Below, piece by piece: positions 8,735-17,418 of a DNA stretch of 64,000 nucleotides (positions are counted from its first letter, which is position 1; every line of letters begins with the position of its first letter). The notes below the pieces were generated by a model. That model made no database searches and was not told the origin of the DNA. It saw only the letters and a program-made list of their open reading frames with translations. Both the position numbers and the translations under genes were made by a program. The stretch comes from Verrucomicrobiota bacterium JB022 (GTDB lineage Bacteria > Verrucomicrobiota > Verrucomicrobiia > Opitutales > Oceanipulchritudinaceae). The DNA lies in NCBI GenBank assembly GCA_030673845.1, contig JAUTCQ010000003.1:237745-301744 (forward strand). The letters are read 5' to 3'.

Positions 8735-9595
8735 ATGCAGAAGCACCCAGATTTGCCAGAATTGGCAGTCCCGGACCCGGTGTCGATTGCGATCATCGGC
8801 GGAACGCACCTCAACGACGCGATTTGGGAAATGGGCGCGTTGCAGGGCCGCTTCCATGTCGAGACGGAGGCGGGTGAATCTCCGCCGCTTTATCTGGGCG
8901 AGTATGCTGGGGTCCGCTATCTATATGTGCACTTCCACGGCGAGAACCGCTGGCTGAGCACCTGGATGGCTCTCCACCAGCTGGGGGTGCGCGAAGTCAT
9001 TACCGGCGCCACGGCAGGCGGGATCAACCCGGCCTTCCGCCTCTTCGACCTCGTGGTGCCCGACGACTTTGGCGACCTCAATATCGACCGCCCCACCGGC
9101 ATCCCGGTCGACTATCTGGGCGGTCCCGATTTTGCTTTTCCCCGCTTCACCCCACCGATGGACGCCACGCTGCGGCAGATCCTGATCGAGCAGTGCCGTC
9201 AGGTCGTCCGCCCTCGCCGGGAGTTCGACGACATCAGCATCCACCCGGTCGGCAGCGTCTGGCAGGCCCGTGGAGGCCGGTTCGAGACCGCATCGGAGAT
9301 CCGCTCGCTGCGCACGCAGGGGGCCGACCTGGTGACGCTCAACGTGGCGACCGAAATCACCTACGCCCGCCAGCTCGGGATGCACCTCGCCTGCCTCAAC
9401 CTGATCAGCAACCCGGCCGAAGGACTCGGAGCGTGGCGCTGGGATACGATTCGCGAGGTTTACACGCGCTTCAACGCCGTCTGCACCGAGATCGTGCTCA
9501 GTTGCCTGCCACGCATTGCCGCCCTCGACCCGGCCCTGCCGCGTAGCGGAGACGCCTTGCGTCAACATCCGCCCTTTGAACGGCCAAAAAAGTAA
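8735..9595 (+). CDS. MTAP/purine nucleoside phosphorylase-like protein
   Basis: A 286-residue member of the phosphorylase superfamily. SIAIIGGTHLND opens the fold. ITGATAGGINPAFRLFDLVVPDDF corresponds to the ATNAVGSL..L.PGD region of methylthioadenosine phosphorylase. GGRFETASEIRSLRTQGADLV is a clear version of the family's GPRFET.AE.R signature, with NVATEITYARQLGMHLACLNLISN after it. The protein is divergent at several usually conserved places (no NHR motif is obvious), so the exact nucleoside is unknown. It is divergently arranged with the pseudopilin-like gene, and the start at ATG 8735 lies only 38 bases from that gene's start. Confidence 0.72.
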   Translation: MQKHPDLPELAVPDPVSIAIIGGTHLNDAIWEMGALQGRFHVETEAGESPPLYLGEYAGVRYLYVHFHGENRWLSTWMALHQLGVREVITGATAGGINPAFRLFDLVVPDDFGDLNIDRPTGIPVDYLGGPDFAFPRFTPPMDATLRQILIEQCRQVVRPRREFDDISIHPVGSVWQARGGRFETASEIRSLRTQGADLVTLNVATEITYARQLGMHLACLNLISNPAEGLGAWRWDTIREVYTRFNAVCTEIVLSCLPRIAALDPALPRSGDALRQHPPFERPKK

Positions 9596-9801
9596 ACCAT
9601 ACTCGGAGTAAGGTTAACAGGTTTCAATTTTTAGGCGGTAGCGCACTTCAAAATGAGGCAAAGAGACCGAAAAAGAAACGACCGCTTTGGACCTGCCACT
9701 CGTAACGCGTCATGACTCTGACCCTCATCGCCACCTCACCGAGAACTGTTCGACAAAAACACTCGAGTGAGCCTTTCCCAAGTGGCCGCCCGGAGAAGCC
9801 C

Positions 9802-10191
9802 ATGTCAAAAGCCCGTCTGTTTTACGCTGAGGACAACAACATCAATCAGCGCGTGCTTGGCGCAATCCTCAAGCGGTTCGGCGTCAGCTGCCAGATGTGC
9901 GACAACGGGGTCGAGCTGCTCGAAGCCCTGCAGGGCCAACAGGCCGACTTGATTTTTATGGACATCCAGATGCCGGAGATGGACGGCGTTGAGGCTACCC
10001 GCCGCATTCGTGCGGGCGAGGCTGGGCCCGGTAATGCCAATGTGCCCATCGTAGGCCTCTCTGCCTTCGCCCGCATGGGCGATGCCTCGGCCTATGCTGA
10101 GGCGGGTATGGACGGGTATTATGACAAACCCATCCACGCCGATACGATCCGCCGCGTCCTGACGACCTACCAGCTGTTGCCGCAGGATTAG
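9802..10191 (+). CDS. Single-domain response regulator (receiver domain)
   Basis: 129 residues consisting of one CheY-like receiver domain. The acidic pair is AEDN, the phospho-acceptor Asp is in LIFMDIQMPEMDG, the switch Ser is in IVGLSAF, and the conserved Lys is in YYDKPI. DNNINQRV and the CheY-like end resemble receiver domains clipped from hybrid histidine kinases. The start was chosen at ATG 9802 because GGAG lies 6 bases upstream and the domain begins at once; a longer ATG at 9712 adds 30 unrelated residues. No output domain and no kinase lie nearby, so the partner is encoded elsewhere. Confidence 0.85.
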   Translation: MSKARLFYAEDNNINQRVLGAILKRFGVSCQMCDNGVELLEALQGQQADLIFMDIQMPEMDGVEATRRIRAGEAGPGNANVPIVGLSAFARMGDASAYAEAGMDGYYDKPIHADTIRRVLTTYQLLPQD

Positions 10192-10200
10192 GATACGGGC

Positions 10201-11067
10201 TTAGCCCGCAAACGGCACTGCCGGCTCTCCCGCCACGCCGGGTTCGCAGGCAAAAAGGTCGCCGGCCTCAGGCAGTGCAGCGCGGTCTTTTACGTCGCGG
10301 GACCCCGTGGTGATATAAAGCGTGCGCAGCCCCTCGCCGCCGAAGGCACACGCCGTGACATGCGGCACCGGCAGGCGAACCTCGGCGAGCAAAGTGCCGC
10401 GATGGCTGTCGATGCAGCGCACGGCCCCGCCCGCGTAAAAGGCGACCCATAGGTTGCCCTCCGCATCGCGCGTCATGCCGTCGGGGTGGCCCCAGTCTTC
10501 GGGCACTTGCAGCAGCGGCCGCCGGTTGGCGATATCGCCCGTCTGCACATCGTAGTCAAAGAGGTCGATGCGGCCAGTTGGCGTGTCGATGAAGAAAAAG
10601 AGGCCGCGCTCGGCATCCCAGCACACGCCGTTGGAGATCGTCAACCCGCCGAGGACTTCGCGGAAGCTGCCGTCGCCGTCGAAGCGAAAGAGGCGGGCCT
10701 GGCCTTCGTCGCCGGGCTCTTCCGAGGTGGTGCCGACAAACAGCCGCCCGCGCGGATCGCACTTGCCGTCGTTGAAGCGGTCGCCCAACAGATGGCGCGC
10801 AGGGGAGGGCAGGGCCTCCTGTTGGCCGGTCTGAAGATCAAAGGCGACGAGCCCGGTCGTTTTGGCCACGATCACTCGGCTGTCACCCGCCCGGGGCACG
10901 ACGGTGCCGATCTTTTCGCCGCAGGGCAGTTGCGTGTCGATCCCGGTTTGAGGGTTGAAGCGGTGCAGCTCTCCACGCTCCACGTCGATCCACAGGAGAT
11001 GCTCATGCCACCAGATGGGGCCTTCGCCGAGGCAGGCTTGTGCGTGCAGGACGTTTTCCGCTTTCAT
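10201..11067 (-). CDS. SMP-30/gluconolactonase-like beta-propeller protein
   Basis: 288 residues of the SMP-30/regucalcin/gluconolactonase family, which hydrolyse sugar lactones with a bound divalent metal. Family motifs are LGEGPIWW near the start (metal-binding Glu), DRFNDGKCDPRGRLFVGT, ISNGVCWD, HPDGMTRDAEGNLWVAFYAGG, and TACAFGGEGLRTLYITT at the end. The start at ATG 11067 is placed where the propeller begins; an upstream TTG would add 16 residues with no match. It is convergent with the receiver-domain gene (10-base gap). The substrate is not predictable. Confidence 0.88.
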   Translation of the reverse strand: MKAENVLHAQACLGEGPIWWHEHLLWIDVERGELHRFNPQTGIDTQLPCGEKIGTVVPRAGDSRVIVAKTTGLVAFDLQTGQQEALPSPARHLLGDRFNDGKCDPRGRLFVGTTSEEPGDEGQARLFRFDGDGSFREVLGGLTISNGVCWDAERGLFFFIDTPTGRIDLFDYDVQTGDIANRRPLLQVPEDWGHPDGMTRDAEGNLWVAFYAGGAVRCIDSHRGTLLAEVRLPVPHVTACAFGGEGLRTLYITTGSRDVKDRAALPEAGDLFACEPGVAGEPAVPFAG

Positions 11068-11113
11068 GCCCGGACAGAAAGGCGGGTGGCACCGCAGCGC
11101 AAGTATAGCCCAC

Positions 11114-11150
11114 AAAAAAGGAGCGGAAGACCAACGCCTTCCGCCCCTCC
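11114..11150 (-). terminator. Rho-independent terminator of the 11173-11808 gene
   Basis: Read on the minus strand, GCGGAAG (11144-11138) pairs with CTTCCGC (11129-11123). CC and then six T residues (11119-11114) follow. It lies 23 bases after the stop of the membrane protein gene. Confidence 0.75.
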
Positions 11151-11172
11151 GGGATCAAATTCGGGTGCGCTC

Positions 11173-11808
11173 TTACGAGAGCGTCACAGGCTTGACGCGC
11201 ACCGGCCTGCTCTCGCTCCAGCCTGGGTGAGTCGCCACCTTGGCGGTCAGCTCGCGCGGCGACAAGGCATAGAAGAAGGCCGCCGTCATGATGAGCAGGG
11301 CGCCATTCAGCTCGGCCAGCTCTTCCATAAAGGGCATTTCGACTTCTTCGCAGAATGAGCCCAGTGCCAGCAACAGGCAGCCGCCTATCACCAGCAGCGA
11401 GATTCGGCTGCGGACGATTTGCCAGAACTCGCGCAGGTGGTGGCGGAAGGCTACGGCGAATCGCGCCACCAGCGCGAGGAACACCAGCGTCATCAGGATG
11501 TCCTTGGACATGCCGCCAAAGAAGAAGTTGACCATTGGGGCGATGTCCATCTCCGCCACATCGACTTCCCGCAGGAAAAAGGCGACATTGGCAAAGGTAA
11601 AGACACCGGCCAGCCAACGCTCGAAGCCCTTCAGTTGTAAAAGGGCCCAAAGGGTAAAGAAAGTCGCGCCGATGTAGCAGACAGCCTGCAGGTTCTCGAT
11701 CAGCTCGTTTTCCTCGTAGAGGTGGACTTGCCCTTGCCAGAGCACGGCGTACAGGATGGCCGCGTTCAGGCCCAAGGCGGCCAGAAGGATGGTTAGCACT
11801 CGTTTCAT
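11173..11808 (-). CDS. Conserved hypothetical multi-pass membrane protein
   Basis: 211 residues with about six hydrophobic segments. The first looks like a signal anchor (ILLAALGLNAAILYAVLW). The EENELIENLQAVCYIGATF region and the GSFCEEVEMPFMEELAELNGAL loop carry conserved-looking acidic residues between helices. The start at ATG 11808 is supported by GGAGA 7-11 bases upstream. A good terminator follows the gene, so it is probably monocistronic. The family was not recognised and no function is proposed. Confidence 0.65.
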   Translation of the reverse strand: MKRVLTILLAALGLNAAILYAVLWQGQVHLYEENELIENLQAVCYIGATFFTLWALLQLKGFERWLAGVFTFANVAFFLREVDVAEMDIAPMVNFFFGGMSKDILMTLVFLALVARFAVAFRHHLREFWQIVRSRISLLVIGGCLLLALGSFCEEVEMPFMEELAELNGALLIMTAAFFYALSPRELTAKVATHPGWSESRPVRVKPVTLS

Positions 11809-11995
11809 CAGGGATCTCCGTTTCGATCACGTCACACGTGGTCAAGGTGTGACGCAAACGCCGCAGTTGGCGGCTCTTCGTAACAATCAAGTTCTACTTA
11901 TGCGCCTATACCCGCAAAAGTAAAGCTCTACTTAAAACATTCGTTTTTGAACGGCAGGAGGTGAAGGCAAACAGAGGATTAGCGCATCATCTCGG

Positions 11996-12232
11996 CTAAT
12001 CCTGAAGATTCTGACCCTCGGGAAAGGACCAGGAAGCAGGTGTATCATCAAGCTTGCAGCATTCTACCCCGCAACGAAGTGTCCACAACGGCTCGTCCGG
12101 GAAGTCTCCTATCGTCAAGGTGCAGATAAGCCCGTTGACGTTGGCGAAGTAGTTCCCGTCCGCTGGCGCTACTTCGAGCCAGTGGATCCTTCTGCACAAG
12201 AGGTCTGCTATGATGGCATCTGGTGGTTGCAC
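11996..12232 (-). CDS. Small conserved-looking hypothetical protein
   Basis: 78 residues, starting GTG at 12232 or at a later codon. The segment DGNYFANVNGLICTLTIGDFPDEPLWTL is low in simple repeats and looks like a folded beta-rich protein, similar in style to short bacterial proteins that carry an NDFPDEPLYTL motif. It begins right after the strong terminator of gcvP, so no clear promoter is visible. It may be a real gene with a weak promoter or a relic. Confidence 0.42.
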   Translation of the reverse strand: MQPPDAIIADLLCRRIHWLEVAPADGNYFANVNGLICTLTIGDFPDEPLWTLRCGVECCKLDDTPASWSFPEGQNLQD

Positions 12233-12239
12233 CCAGACA

Positions 12240-12262
12240 TAAAAAAGGCGGCCGAAGCCGCC
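12240..12262 (-). terminator. Rho-independent terminator of gcvP
   Basis: On the minus strand GGCGGC-TTCG-GCCGCC (12262-12247) is followed by TTTTTT. This is a 6-bp GC stem closed by the extra-stable C(UUCG)G tetraloop. It lies about 30 bases after the gcvP stop codon. Confidence 0.85.
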
Positions 12263-12291
12263 CGGGGAAGTTTAAAAACGAACGACGCCCT

Positions 12292-15267
12292 CTACGCCTG
12301 CGCCGCGAGCTTTTGCTGGGCGGCGGCGACGATGCGGGCCTTGAGCGCCTGCACATCCATGTCGAGCAGCTCTTGCGCGGGCACGGGGGTCGGGTGGATG
12401 GGGGGCAGCTCATCGAGCGGGGCGTTGAGCACGAGGTTGCGGTTGGCCGCCACTTCGTCGATGCGCTCGGTAGGCATGAAGAGCGGCACCACCTGCAACA
12501 CCTCGGGGTGCTCGGTCACGATTTCGCCGATGGCGAGCACGGCCTCGTTGAAGCGGTCCAGCTCGGCCTGCGTGTAGCTCTCGGTCGGCTCGATCATCAC
12601 GCCATAGGTCTCGGGCCAGGCTACGGTGGGCGCGTGGTAGCCGAAATCGAGGAACAGCTTGCCGATGCGGGCGATGACGGCGGCGTGCGGGACCCCGGCG
12701 GCCTCCAGGCGCTCAAAGTCGGCCTTGCTCAGCGTCATGATAAACTCGTGCATGCGCTTTTCGTCGCTGCCGGCGGGGAGTAGCGGGAAACGTTCCTTGG
12801 CGCTGGCGAGGCAGTAGCGAGCGGCGAGCACGGCCACGGCAGACATGCGTCGCACACCCTCTTTGCCCAGACGGCTGAGGTAGGTGTAGGCGCGCACCTT
12901 GTGGCCAAAGTTGCCCCAGTGGCGGTGGAAGCGGCCGATGCTGTGGAGCGGGCGCACGGGCTCGAAACGGCCCCCGCGCTTCTCGATCTGGTAGCCCGGC
13001 AGGAAGTCTTGCAAACGGGCGCTGACGGCCACGAAGCCGTCGCCCGGGCCGCCGCCGCCGTGCGGGATCGACCACGTCTTGTGCAGGTTGTTGTGCACCG
13101 CATCGACGCCCAGCGCGCCGAGGTCGACCCAGCCCGCGATGGCGTTCATGTTGGCGCCGTCCATGTAGACGAGGCCGCCGGCGGCGTGGACCTTGTCGGC
13201 GATGCGCTTGAAGTCGCGCTCGAAGAGGCCGGTAGTGTTCGGGTTGGTCACCATGATGCCGGCGAGGTTGGCCCCGTGCTTGGCGAGCTGTGCATCGAGG
13301 TCGGCCTCGTCGATCAGGCCATTGTCGCCGCCCTTGAGCAGGGCGAGGGTGCAACCGGCCATGCTGGCGGTGGCAAAGTTGGTGCCGTGGGCCGAGGCGG
13401 GGATCAGCAGCACCTTGCGGTGGTGTTCGCCACGGCTGCGGTGGTAGGCCTGGAAGAGCTTGATGCCCACCAGCTCACCCTGCGCGCCGGCGACCGGTTG
13501 GGTCGTGACGGCGGCGAGGCCGGTGATCTTGCGGAACCACTCCTGCGACTCCCACAACACCTCCAGCGCGCCTTGGGCGTCCTCAATGGGGGTCTGCGGG
13601 TGCAGATCGGCAAAGCCCGGCAGGGCGGCCGCCCACTCGTTGAGGTAGGGGTTGTATTTCATCGTGCAGGAGCCGAGCGGGTAGATCCCGTCGTCGGGGC
13701 TCACATTCAGCTCGGCGAGCTGGTTGTAATAGTCCTGCAGCTTTTCCTGCGAATAGCGGGGAAGGTTGGGGGTCTGCTTGCGCTGGAGCGGCGCGGGGAC
13801 CTTGGGCAGGTGAGCCGCTGGCTGGGTCGGCTCGCCATAGCGCTCCGCAAAGAACGCCACCGTCTGGGCCACCACGTCCGCGTCCTGGCGGTCGCTCGTC
13901 GAGAGCTTGAGCAGGGGGCGCTTGCCGCCGCCGATGCGGTCGCTCACGTCCACGCCGAGGTGCAGACCGGCCTTGCGGGCGTCGGCCAACAGCTCGTCCA
14001 CCGGCTCCGGCACTTCGAGGGTCAGCTCGTTGAAGAACGGAGCCTCTTCGAATGCCGGGCGCACGCCTTCAAAACGGGTCAGCTGCTCAAACAGCTCGAC
14101 CGCGGTCGCACGGGCCTGGCGTAGCATCGTGCCGATCCCTTCCGCCCCGCGCTCAAGCAGGGCCGAGCCGGCGAGGGTGGCGAGAAAGGCCTGGTTGGAG
14201 CAAATGTTGGAGGTAGCCTTCTCCTTGCGGATATGCTGCTCGCGGGTGCTGAGCACCATCACCCGGCAATCGCGGCCCGCTCCGTCGAGGGCCTTGCCCA
14301 CGTAGCGACCGGGGGTGTAGCGGATGGCGTTCTTGTTGGCGTCGTTGTAGCGCACGCCAAACAGACCGAGGCCCGGACCACCGAAATTGGGACCGATGGC
14401 GAGGTGTTGCGCTTCGCCCACGATCATGTTGGCACCGTTCTGGCCGTAGGCTGCCGGCTCCTTCAGGCCGTCGGGCCCGAGCAGCATCGGATCGACCACG
14501 GCCACGCTCTGCACGCCCAGCTCGGCGCAGAGGTCGGTCAGTGCGTCGACATCTTCGAGCAGGCCGAGGGTATTGACCTGCGGGAAAACGATGGCGCCCA
14601 CGCGGCTGCCCAGCTCTTCGGCCTTGCGGCGCAGGGCGGTCAGGGAGATGCGGCCGGTGGTCGGGTCGAGCGGCACGCGCTCCAGCGAAAATTCGGTATC
14701 GGCAATCAGCGTCTCGACGGTTTCGAGGTCGGCTGGGTAAAGGCCGTCGCAGACGATGGCGATGTCGGCCTTGCGCTGCATGCGGAGCGCGGTGGCGAGG
14801 GCCTCGTAGATCCCGCTCGCACGATCGTAGAGGGAGCTGTTGATCGCCTCGAAGCCGGTCAGCGAAGTCAGCGCGCACTGGTAGATCCAGTGGCAGATCA
14901 GGGTGCCCTGCGAGCGCTCGGGCTGGTAGGGCGTGTAGGCGGTGGCCAGCTTGCGCAGCCCCAGCACGTAGGGCACGATGGGGCTCACGCTGAAGTGCGG
15001 CAGGCCGTCGCCAAGGAAGCCCGGCAGCGGACGGTTGCGCTGCGAAATGGCCTCGACGTGGGCGGCCGTCTCTTCGTAGCCCAGCTCGTCGGGCAGGTCG
15101 GGCGCCTTGGCAAAACGCACCTCCTCCGGCACATGGGCAAACAGCTCGTCCAGGCTGCTCAGGTTCAGCCGTTGCAGCATCGCCTGCAGCTCCGCTTCGG
15201 AGGCAGGCAGGTAGTGGCGGTGGGATTCGCGCGGAAAAGCGCTGGGATCGTACGGAAGTTTGGACAT
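12292..15267 (-). CDS. gcvP: Glycine dehydrogenase (P-protein), natural GcvPA-GcvPB fusion
   Basis: 991 residues. The P-protein decarboxylates glycine using PLP and passes the aminomethyl group to lipoyl GcvH. The first half reads like the two-subunit enzyme's GcvPA (ASEAELQAMLQRLNLSSLDELF, then YTPYQPERSQGTL and NSSLYDRASG). The second half reads like GcvPB (SPDDGIYPLGSCTMKYNP, SAHGTNFATASMAGC, then NNLHKTWSIPHGGGGPG with the PLP lysine at about K730, codon 13078-13080). It is therefore a single chain made from the two-subunit type, joined by a linker (PAAHLPKVPAPLQRKQTPN). The start was put at ATG 15267 (MSKLPYDPSAF); GTG 15342 and ATG 15321 are alternatives. gcvT and gcvH are not nearby. 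Confidence 0.93.
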   Translation of the reverse strand: MSKLPYDPSAFPRESHRHYLPASEAELQAMLQRLNLSSLDELFAHVPEEVRFAKAPDLPDELGYEETAAHVEAISQRNRPLPGFLGDGLPHFSVSPIVPYVLGLRKLATAYTPYQPERSQGTLICHWIYQCALTSLTGFEAINSSLYDRASGIYEALATALRMQRKADIAIVCDGLYPADLETVETLIADTEFSLERVPLDPTTGRISLTALRRKAEELGSRVGAIVFPQVNTLGLLEDVDALTDLCAELGVQSVAVVDPMLLGPDGLKEPAAYGQNGANMIVGEAQHLAIGPNFGGPGLGLFGVRYNDANKNAIRYTPGRYVGKALDGAGRDCRVMVLSTREQHIRKEKATSNICSNQAFLATLAGSALLERGAEGIGTMLRQARATAVELFEQLTRFEGVRPAFEEAPFFNELTLEVPEPVDELLADARKAGLHLGVDVSDRIGGGKRPLLKLSTSDRQDADVVAQTVAFFAERYGEPTQPAAHLPKVPAPLQRKQTPNLPRYSQEKLQDYYNQLAELNVSPDDGIYPLGSCTMKYNPYLNEWAAALPGFADLHPQTPIEDAQGALEVLWESQEWFRKITGLAAVTTQPVAGAQGELVGIKLFQAYHRSRGEHHRKVLLIPASAHGTNFATASMAGCTLALLKGGDNGLIDEADLDAQLAKHGANLAGIMVTNPNTTGLFERDFKRIADKVHAAGGLVYMDGANMNAIAGWVDLGALGVDAVHNNLHKTWSIPHGGGGPGDGFVAVSARLQDFLPGYQIEKRGGRFEPVRPLHSIGRFHRHWGNFGHKVRAYTYLSRLGKEGVRRMSAVAVLAARYCLASAKERFPLLPAGSDEKRMHEFIMTLSKADFERLEAAGVPHAAVIARIGKLFLDFGYHAPTVAWPETYGVMIEPTESYTQAELDRFNEAVLAIGEIVTEHPEVLQVVPLFMPTERIDEVAANRNLVLNAPLDELPPIHPTPVPAQELLDMDVQALKARIVAAAQQKLAAQA

Positions 15268-15378
15268 CAGATGGCTCTCGACTTCGGAAGTTGTGGCTTG
15301 GGCCGACCGCGGCGTCAACATGCTTGCGCTGGACGCATCCACCCCTTGAAGATAGCGGTTTCAGGCCGACGATTTGAC

Positions 15379-16041
15379 ATGAACAAAAAGGAACGCGCCG
15401 CTTTTGTCTACCAACAGCTCCAGGATTTCTGCTCAGAACCCATCATCCCATTAAGATATTATGATGCCTACTCGCTGCTAGTAGCTGTGCTACTCAGCGC
15501 CCAGTGCACCGACGAACGGGTCAATCAGGTGACGCCCAAGCTGTGGGAGCTGGCGCGCACGCCGCAGGAAATGGCCGAAATCCCGGAAGAAAAGATCCTC
15601 GAAATCGTGCGCCCTTGCGGTCTCGGCCCGCGCAAGGCCAAGGCGATCAAGGAACTGTCCCGCATCCTCACCACGCAGTATGGCGGGGCGGTGCCCCAGA
15701 CGAGCGAAGAGCTGGAAGCCCTGCCCGGCGTCGGCCACAAAACGGCGGAGGTGGTGCGCGCGCAGGCCTTCGACATCCCGTCGTTCCCCGTCGACACCCA
15801 TATCCACCGATTGGCCCAGCGCTTTGGCCTCACCAGCGGTCAGAACGTCGTCCAGACCGAGCGCGACCTGAAGGCTCTCTACCCGCCGGAGACCTGGAAC
15901 CACCTGCACCTGCAGTTCATCTACTACGGCCGCGCCCACTGCACCGCCCGCAAAAAGTGCGACGGCTCCCCCGAGGCCTGCCCCATGTGCCCCCACGTTA
16001 ACGCCGGGAGAAGAACGGCGCGCAAGACGAAGAAGGCGTAG
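15379..16041 (+). CDS. nth: Endonuclease III (DNA glycosylase/AP lyase)
   Basis: 220 residues, standard for Nth, which removes oxidised pyrimidines and cuts AP sites. The helix-hairpin-helix with catalytic lysine is LPGVGHKTAEVV, and the catalytic Asp is in FPVDTHIHRL. VLLSAQCTDERVN is a strong family motif. The C-terminus carries four cysteines (HCTARKKC..EACPMC), but spaced C-x5-C-x6-C-x2-C instead of the usual C-x6-C-x2-C-x5-C. The [4Fe-4S] cluster may be bound differently or lost. The start is at ATG 15379, divergent from gcvP. The C-terminal tail is Arg/Lys-rich. Confidence 0.93.
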   Translation: MNKKERAAFVYQQLQDFCSEPIIPLRYYDAYSLLVAVLLSAQCTDERVNQVTPKLWELARTPQEMAEIPEEKILEIVRPCGLGPRKAKAIKELSRILTTQYGGAVPQTSEELEALPGVGHKTAEVVRAQAFDIPSFPVDTHIHRLAQRFGLTSGQNVVQTERDLKALYPPETWNHLHLQFIYYGRAHCTARKKCDGSPEACPMCPHVNAGRRTARKTKKA

Positions 16042-16287
16042 GGCTTCACAGGTAGCGCGAATACTTGGTAAAGGAGCGATGCCACCTCCTTCCCCTTACG
16101 ACTTTTGGTATAACGGAATTCTTGCCGACGGGGCGTTTGTTTCTTGGCCCCCGCCAACGTTTGGATTAAAGTGCCTTATTAGAGCGATAACCTGTCTCGG
16201 CCGTCCTGTGTTGTCTCACAGCGAGGCATGAGATTTAGGCGCCTAAGCCCTCCGCGACTCTAAACCCAAGAAACCTGAAGTTCATTC

Positions 16288-17037
16288 GTGAAAAACAAAA
16301 ATACGCTGTCTGTTCTCACCGCCGTTGCCGCATTTGCCGGGGCCACCCACGGCCAACTCGTGGTTGAGTCCTTCAACTATCCGGATGGGAGCCTGGTAGG
16401 TGCCCTCAATTCACCTTGGATCACTTCCGGGGGCACTTCGGGTCAAGTCCAGGTGTCGTCCGGTGCCATTACCATCAACGATAGCGACACGGAAGACGTT
16501 GCGATTGGTTTTGGTTCGCAGACCTCTGGAGAGCTTTTCGCGAGCTTCGAATTTTCCGTTGCCGATCCGGTAAGCTATACGGGCGTGGATTTCGAATATT
16601 TTGCGCATTTCCGCAATGATGCCTCCGCCTTCATTTCTCGCATCGATTTAGCAGCCTTCTCGGCTTCGGGCTTTCGTGTCGGCATCTCCAGCAACACCAG
16701 CGAAGCTCAATCGGTTTGGGCTACTGATCTGGCCTACGGAACTACCTACACCGCCGTTCTAAGCTATTCGTTCGAAACGGGATCCTCCACCTTGTGGATC
16801 GATCCGGTCGACCGCAACTCTGTCAACATTGTCGGGACGTCGCTGTCAGTCGGAGAGCTTGATGCGTTCGTGTTTCGTCAGTCCGGGGCCACGCCCGATC
16901 AGTCGATTACCCTCGACAATCTGACCATCGACACGGCTTTCCCGGTTGCCGCCGTGCCCGAGCCCTCCACCTATGCCGCGCTGGCAGGCCTCTGTGGGAT
17001 TGCTTTCGCCTGCATCCGCCGTCGCCTGCGCGCTTAA
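16288..17037 (+). CDS. PEP-CTERM sorted secreted protein
   Basis: 249 residues from GTG 16288. A signal peptide (MKNKNTLSVLTAVAAFAGATHG) is followed by a Ser/Thr-rich beta-strand domain with no recognised catalytic motif. The C-terminus is a PEP-CTERM sorting tag: AAVPEPSTYAALAGL, a short hydrophobic helix, and CIRRRLRA at the end. In other bacteria this tag is read by exosortase for export to the cell surface or matrix; no exosortase gene is in the window. It is monocistronic, with a strong terminator 32 bases downstream. Function unknown. Confidence 0.82.
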   Translation: MKNKNTLSVLTAVAAFAGATHGQLVVESFNYPDGSLVGALNSPWITSGGTSGQVQVSSGAITINDSDTEDVAIGFGSQTSGELFASFEFSVADPVSYTGVDFEYFAHFRNDASAFISRIDLAAFSASGFRVGISSNTSEAQSVWATDLAYGTTYTAVLSYSFETGSSTLWIDPVDRNSVNIVGTSLSVGELDAFVFRQSGATPDQSITLDNLTIDTAFPVAAVPEPSTYAALAGLCGIAFACIRRRLRA

Positions 17038-17068
17038 GAGCGGAGTTGGCAGGATTTGCCTTTTTTCA

Positions 17069-17098
17069 GCCGCCGGAGCGAGTCCCGGCGGCTTTTTT
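17069..17098 (+). terminator. Rho-independent terminator after PEP-CTERM gene
   Basis: gccgccgg (17069-17076) pairs with ccggcggc (17085-17092) across an 8-nt loop and is followed by six T residues. Confidence 0.9.
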
Positions 17099-17418
17099 GT
17101 GCGGGTCTCCATGATCTTGGTGCTGAGTCAACGCTACCGAGGCAGATCCGTGCCTTGGTTGAGGATGGAGAGATAGCCCAGAAAGCCATATTTCTATCAT
17201 GTTGTAGCATACCCGTATCCTCTCCCTCGCGGCTCGGCGTGAGGCAACATTATATGTCTTGATGGCTGACATAGAATGTATGATGCCCTTTGGGATTTCC
17301 CTGTGGGTTTAATGGTTGAAGTCTTTATGTATGCTGATCATCAAAAGCTTACGGGATGTATGGTTTTGATGGCCCGCTTCGTGATTAAAGGAAAGAACAA
17401 CCTTCAATCCGAAGCACC
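17099..17418. other. 320-base intergenic stretch without a credible gene
   Basis: AT-richer than the neighbours. Only short frames without family resemblance are present. It should hold the promoter of the pspA-like operon; no clear operator or structured RNA was seen. Confidence 0.5.

Noticed and set aside
15268..15378. Glycine riboswitch upstream of gcvP
   Set aside because: The 111-base gap to nth shows no paired aptamer-like stems; not supportable by eye.
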